This document shows, piece after piece, positions 61,701-64,000 of a stretch of DNA of 64,000 nt. The position numbers and the translations under genes are program-made. The stretch is from Candidatus Angelobacter sp. Gp1-AA117. GTDB taxonomy: Bacteria; Acidobacteriota; Terriglobia; Terriglobales; Acidobacteriaceae. How positions within the stretch are numbered: the first letter of the stretch is position 1; every line of letters starts with the position of its first letter. The DNA is taken from assembly GCA_003223515.1 (NCBI GenBank), contig QHVI01000027.1, forward strand, positions 1 to 64,000. The letters are read 5' to 3'. The notes beneath the pieces are model-generated. The model was not told the DNA's origin, searched no databases, and worked only from the letters and a program-made list of their open reading frames with translations.

Positions 61701-62374
61701 TTTGCAGGGAGCAGCGTCCAGGCGCGGCGGTTCAAAGCATAAACCATTGACAGCACCACAAAGGAAAATACCAGCAGCAGCAGGGCGGTGTGGTTGGCGG
61801 CCGCGTTGTTAAAAGATTGCACGTCATCGTAGATGGCGATGGAGACCGTCCGGGTCACGCCGGGAATGTTGCCGCCCACCATCAGCACCACGCCGAATTC
61901 CCCCACCGTGTGCGCAAAGCTCAAGATGATTCCGGTCAGCAGTCCGTTGATGGAGAGAGGCATAACAACACGGCAGAAGGTGCGCAGGCGCGAGGCTCCC
62001 AGCATGGAGGAGGCATCCATGAGCCGCCGGTCCACTGAAGCGAAGGCAGAAGAAATGGGCTGCACCGTAAACGGAAGGCTGTAAAGGACAGAAGCGAAGA
62101 CCAGCCCGCCAAAGGTGAACGGCAGCGAATGCCCGAAGATTCCCGTGTAGAGACGACCGAGAGGGCTGCTCGGCCCCATTCCTACCAGAAGATAGAAGCC
62201 GAGCACCGTAGGCGGCAATACCAATGGAAGAGCGACAACGGCTTGCGCCAGGAATTTCCAGCGCCAGCGGGTGAAGGTAAGCCAGTACGCAATCGGTATG
62301 CCCACCGCGGCGAGAATGGCACAGCTAAGCAGCGCCAGGCGGATGGTCAGCGAGATTGCGCCCCACTCGATCAT
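61697..62374 (-). CDS. modB: Molybdate ABC transporter permease
   Basis: 225 residues with five or six membrane helices (IRLALLSCAILAAVGIPIAYWL, FLAQAVVALPLVLPPTVLGFYLLV, GLVFASVLYSLPFTVQPI, LSINGLLTGIILSFAHTVGEFGVVLMVGG, LLLLVFSFVVLSMVYAL). The E-F-G-V-V-L-M-V-G segment is the conserved loop that contacts the ATPase in ModB-type permeases. ATGA overlaps on both sides tie it to modA and modC. Confidence 0.92.
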   Translation of the reverse strand: MIEWGAISLTIRLALLSCAILAAVGIPIAYWLTFTRWRWKFLAQAVVALPLVLPPTVLGFYLLVGMGPSSPLGRLYTGIFGHSLPFTFGGLVFASVLYSLPFTVQPISSAFASVDRRLMDASSMLGASRLRTFCRVVMPLSINGLLTGIILSFAHTVGEFGVVLMVGGNIPGVTRTVSIAIYDDVQSFNNAAANHTALLLLVFSFVVLSMVYALNRRAWTLLPAK

Positions 62375-63150
62375 TTCTGCTTGCCCGGTTGGCTGAAGCC
62401 ATAAGAGTGCATCACTTCTACGATCTCAGGCTTGCGGAGGTAGTTGAGAAAGGCGCGGGCCGCCTCCTTATTGGCTGAGGATTTCAATAGGATCGCGCCC
62501 TGGTCAATGGGGGGATAGTCGCTCGTCGCGATCACTGAATAGCGGCCACGCTCGCGGAATGTCGGAGCAATGGCAAGCGAGAGGGCGATGATTCCGGCAT
62601 CGGCACTGCCGCTGTCGACAAACTGCGCGGTCTGCGAGATGTTTTCACCCAGCACCAGCTTGCTCGAGATCTTGTCGTAGATGCTTTCGTGCTTCATTGC
62701 GGCAACCGCCGCTTTTCCGTAAGGTGCGTGTTCGGGGTTGGCAATGGCGATGCGCGATACCGCCGGATCCAGAAGCGCATTCAGCCCTTTCTGAAGATCA
62801 AGCCTGGAATCATTACGAACCCATACGACGATCTGGCCCACGGCGTACGGGTACAAAGTATTCGGCTCGACAAGACCGGCGGCCGCAAGTTTGCGCGGGT
62901 ATTCGAGATCGGCAGAGAAGAAAAGATCAAACGGTGCACCATTGCTGATCTGGGAATAAAAATTGCCTGACGAACCGAAAGACAGTTTGATCTTCTGTCC
63001 GGTTTCTTTTTCATAGCGGGCGGCGACGTCTTTGAGTGCAAAGTTGAGATCGGCGGCGGCAGCAATGGTGATTTCGGTGGGCGCGGGTTGGGCCAGAGCC
63101 GGAAGAACCAGGAGGCAGACGAGGAAGAACTGCAGTGCTTTGCTATGCAT
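62371..63150 (-). CDS. modA: Molybdate-binding periplasmic protein
   Basis: 259 residues with a signal peptide (FFLVCLLVLPALAQ). The mature part has the ModA pattern: ITIAAAADLNFALKDVAARYEKETGQKIKLSFGSSGNFYSQISNGAPFDLFFSADLEYP, with SSGN oxyanion contacts, and ANPEHAPYGKAAVAAM and DSGSADAGIIALSLA later. It captures molybdate (or tungstate) for ModBC. First gene of the minus-strand operon; the HTH-TOBE regulator gene lies upstream in the same direction. Confidence 0.95.
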   Translation of the reverse strand: MHSKALQFFLVCLLVLPALAQPAPTEITIAAAADLNFALKDVAARYEKETGQKIKLSFGSSGNFYSQISNGAPFDLFFSADLEYPRKLAAAGLVEPNTLYPYAVGQIVVWVRNDSRLDLQKGLNALLDPAVSRIAIANPEHAPYGKAAVAAMKHESIYDKISSKLVLGENISQTAQFVDSGSADAGIIALSLAIAPTFRERGRYSVIATSDYPPIDQGAILLKSSANKEAARAFLNYLRKPEIVEVMHSYGFSQPGKQK

Positions 63151-63210
63151 AGTCGAATCAATACGGATTGAAACGAATTTAGAATATGAATTTTAGCAGA
63201 TGTGTCAACT

Positions 63211-63381
63211 TATCGCAGAGGACGCGAAGAACGGAGAGGAGTCGCGCTAACTTTCCGGGTACCCTGAATTGGGTTCTTCAAACTTTGGCAATTACAATTT
63301 TGCTATTCTGCGGAGCTGCTTTGGTTGCAGCTCGGCTGCGTTGTCCTCTGTGGTTAGTTTGGGTTGCCGCTGGTTGCGCTG
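63211..63381 (-). repeat. Dispersed intergenic repeat upstream of modA
   Basis: The 234-bp spacer between the regulator gene and modA contains tcgcagaggacgcgaag, ctttggttgcagctcggctgcg and cctctgtggttagtttggg, related to 21913-21992. No gene. It separates the regulator from the operon, so the regulator and modABC may have separate promoters. Confidence 0.4.
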
Positions 63382-63384
63382 TGC

Positions 63385-63807
63385 TTACTCGGGCCGCACG
63401 ATCATCACTTCGGTTGACTTGATGAGGGCGGCGGCGGTCTGGCCTTTCTCCAGACGCATTTCCCGGGCCGCATCGGCGGTGATCAATGCGGTGATGTGCT
63501 GCCCGGCAATAGAAAGCGTCACCTGCGCCAGCAGTCCTTCGACTTTCAGATCAATAATGCGGCCTACAAGCTGGTTACGTCCGCTGATACGGCGGAAATT
63601 GCCGCGTCGCTTCTCTAGCGGCCCTTTTCCGATTTTGCGCGGCAGCAGCCGGTCTATCTCGGATTCAGGAATACGATGATGCCCGCCCGGAGTCTTGACT
63701 GTGCGAATCCTGCCTTTGTAGATCCACTGCTTCAGCGCCGAGTAGCTCACGCCCAGCACCTTGCATGCATCGCGAACACTCAACAGCTTTACCTGAGATC
63801 GAGGCAT
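63385..63807 (-). CDS. HTH and TOBE domain molybdate-responsive regulator
   Basis: 140 residues. The N-terminal part is a MerR/excisionase-like HTH (LLSVRDACKVLGVSYSALKQWIYKGRIRTVKTPGGHHRIPESEIDRLL, about 1-55). A TOBE/mop domain follows (SGRNQLVGRIIDLKVEGLLAQVTLSIAGQHITALITADAAREMRLEKGQTAAALIKSTEVMIV, about 75-138) that binds molybdate. This layout replaces ModE in many bacteria. It is expected to adjust modABC expression to oxyanion level, and sits right upstream of it. Confidence 0.88.
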   Translation of the reverse strand: MPRSQVKLLSVRDACKVLGVSYSALKQWIYKGRIRTVKTPGGHHRIPESEIDRLLPRKIGKGPLEKRRGNFRRISGRNQLVGRIIDLKVEGLLAQVTLSIAGQHITALITADAAREMRLEKGQTAAALIKSTEVMIVRPE

Positions 63808-63855
63808 TCATGCAATTTGTACGCCGTTTTTAACGTGATGGCAATGCGATTGCGG

Positions 63856-64000
63856 TTAGTCCGTCGACCCCAGCACCACGTCTCCTCCAGGTACGGTCTC
63901 TTTCACCTTCATCGGCAGCAGGGCACGTACGATTACGTACAGCACCGGAATGATGAAGAGGTTCAGGAAGGTGGAAACAATCATTCCGCCGAAAACCGTA
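63856..64000 (-). CDS. RND efflux transporter, C-terminal end, cut by window edge
   Basis: The last 47 codons on the minus strand read TVFGGMIVSTFLNLFIIPVLYVIVRALLPMK...VLGSTD and a TAA stop. The FGGMIVST...F.IPVLY sequence is the final membrane helix of AcrB/MexB-type RND pumps (hydrophobe/amphiphile efflux). The rest lies beyond base 64000. Confidence 0.85.
   Translation of the reverse strand, partial: TVFGGMIVSTFLNLFIIPVLYVIVRALLPMKVKETVPGGDVVLGSTD

Overview
The window looks like a chromosome segment of an acidobacterium (Acidobacteriota, Terriglobia-like). This is an inference from gene content and style: a moderately GC-rich backbone, several long secreted or membrane-anchored proteins built from repeats (beta-propeller, TPR, collagen-like and DUF7453-like), a small exported protein of a type I associate with acidobacteria, and hairpin-bearing dispersed repeats in spacers.

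Layout. Positions 1-3231 hold the 3' part of mfd. Positions 3366-5914 hold an AT-richer restriction-modification pair: a Vsr-like nuclease fused to a C5-cytosine methyltransferase, overlapping a probable restriction enzyme gene. A serine hydrolase follows (5976-7454). Next comes a run of four large envelope or secreted proteins (7772-21673): a propeller protein, a VIT/vWA protein, a 2531-residue TPR protein and a DUF3352-like protein. Then follow a small membrane protein, a PhoU-like protein, and two large proteins in tandem (23625-28913): an exported lectin-like alpha/beta-hydrolase and a collagen-like, IPT and GDSL hydrolase. A MNT/HEPN-like gene pair (29040-29705) ends the left chromosomal flank.

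Positions 29841-57344 are an integrated genomic island of about 27.5 kb, the main discovery of the window. Its right end is an intact tRNA-Cys gene with a tyrosine integrase directly beside the tRNA 3' end. Its left end is a 49-bp exact copy of the tRNA 3' half. Tandem 11-bp motifs lie just inside both ends and probably bind the integrase. The island carries an AEP-type primase and four small excisionase-like HTH proteins. It also carries several candidate defence modules: an HNH / GIY-YIG / YaaA-like cassette, a Schlafen-type AlbA_2 protein, an XRE regulator with a nuclease-HEAT protein and a truncated RecB-like nuclease opposite a zinc-ribbon DNA methylase, and a cassette of radical SAM enzyme, two membrane-anchored lipocalin-like paralogues and an SPPF DNA methylase. 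Passengers are a secreted DUF7453-like repeat protein and a complete ISL3 insertion sequence. The IS has an 8-bp target duplication and splits a small gene encoding a B-box-like zinc finger.

Right of the island (57345-64000) the backbone resumes. It holds tRNA-Gly, debris of a zinc-ribbon protein gene, a PAS protein, a second PhoU-like gene, a glycine-rich RRM protein with a strong terminator, a molybdate ABC operon (modABC order on the minus strand) next to a HTH-TOBE regulator, and the last codons of an RND efflux transporter.

The most interesting unexplained units are the radical SAM / lipocalin-like / methylase cassette (44571-47939) and the HNH / GIY-YIG / YaaA-like cassette (30826-32515). 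Both are compact and mostly translationally coupled. Their functions are inferred from motifs only.
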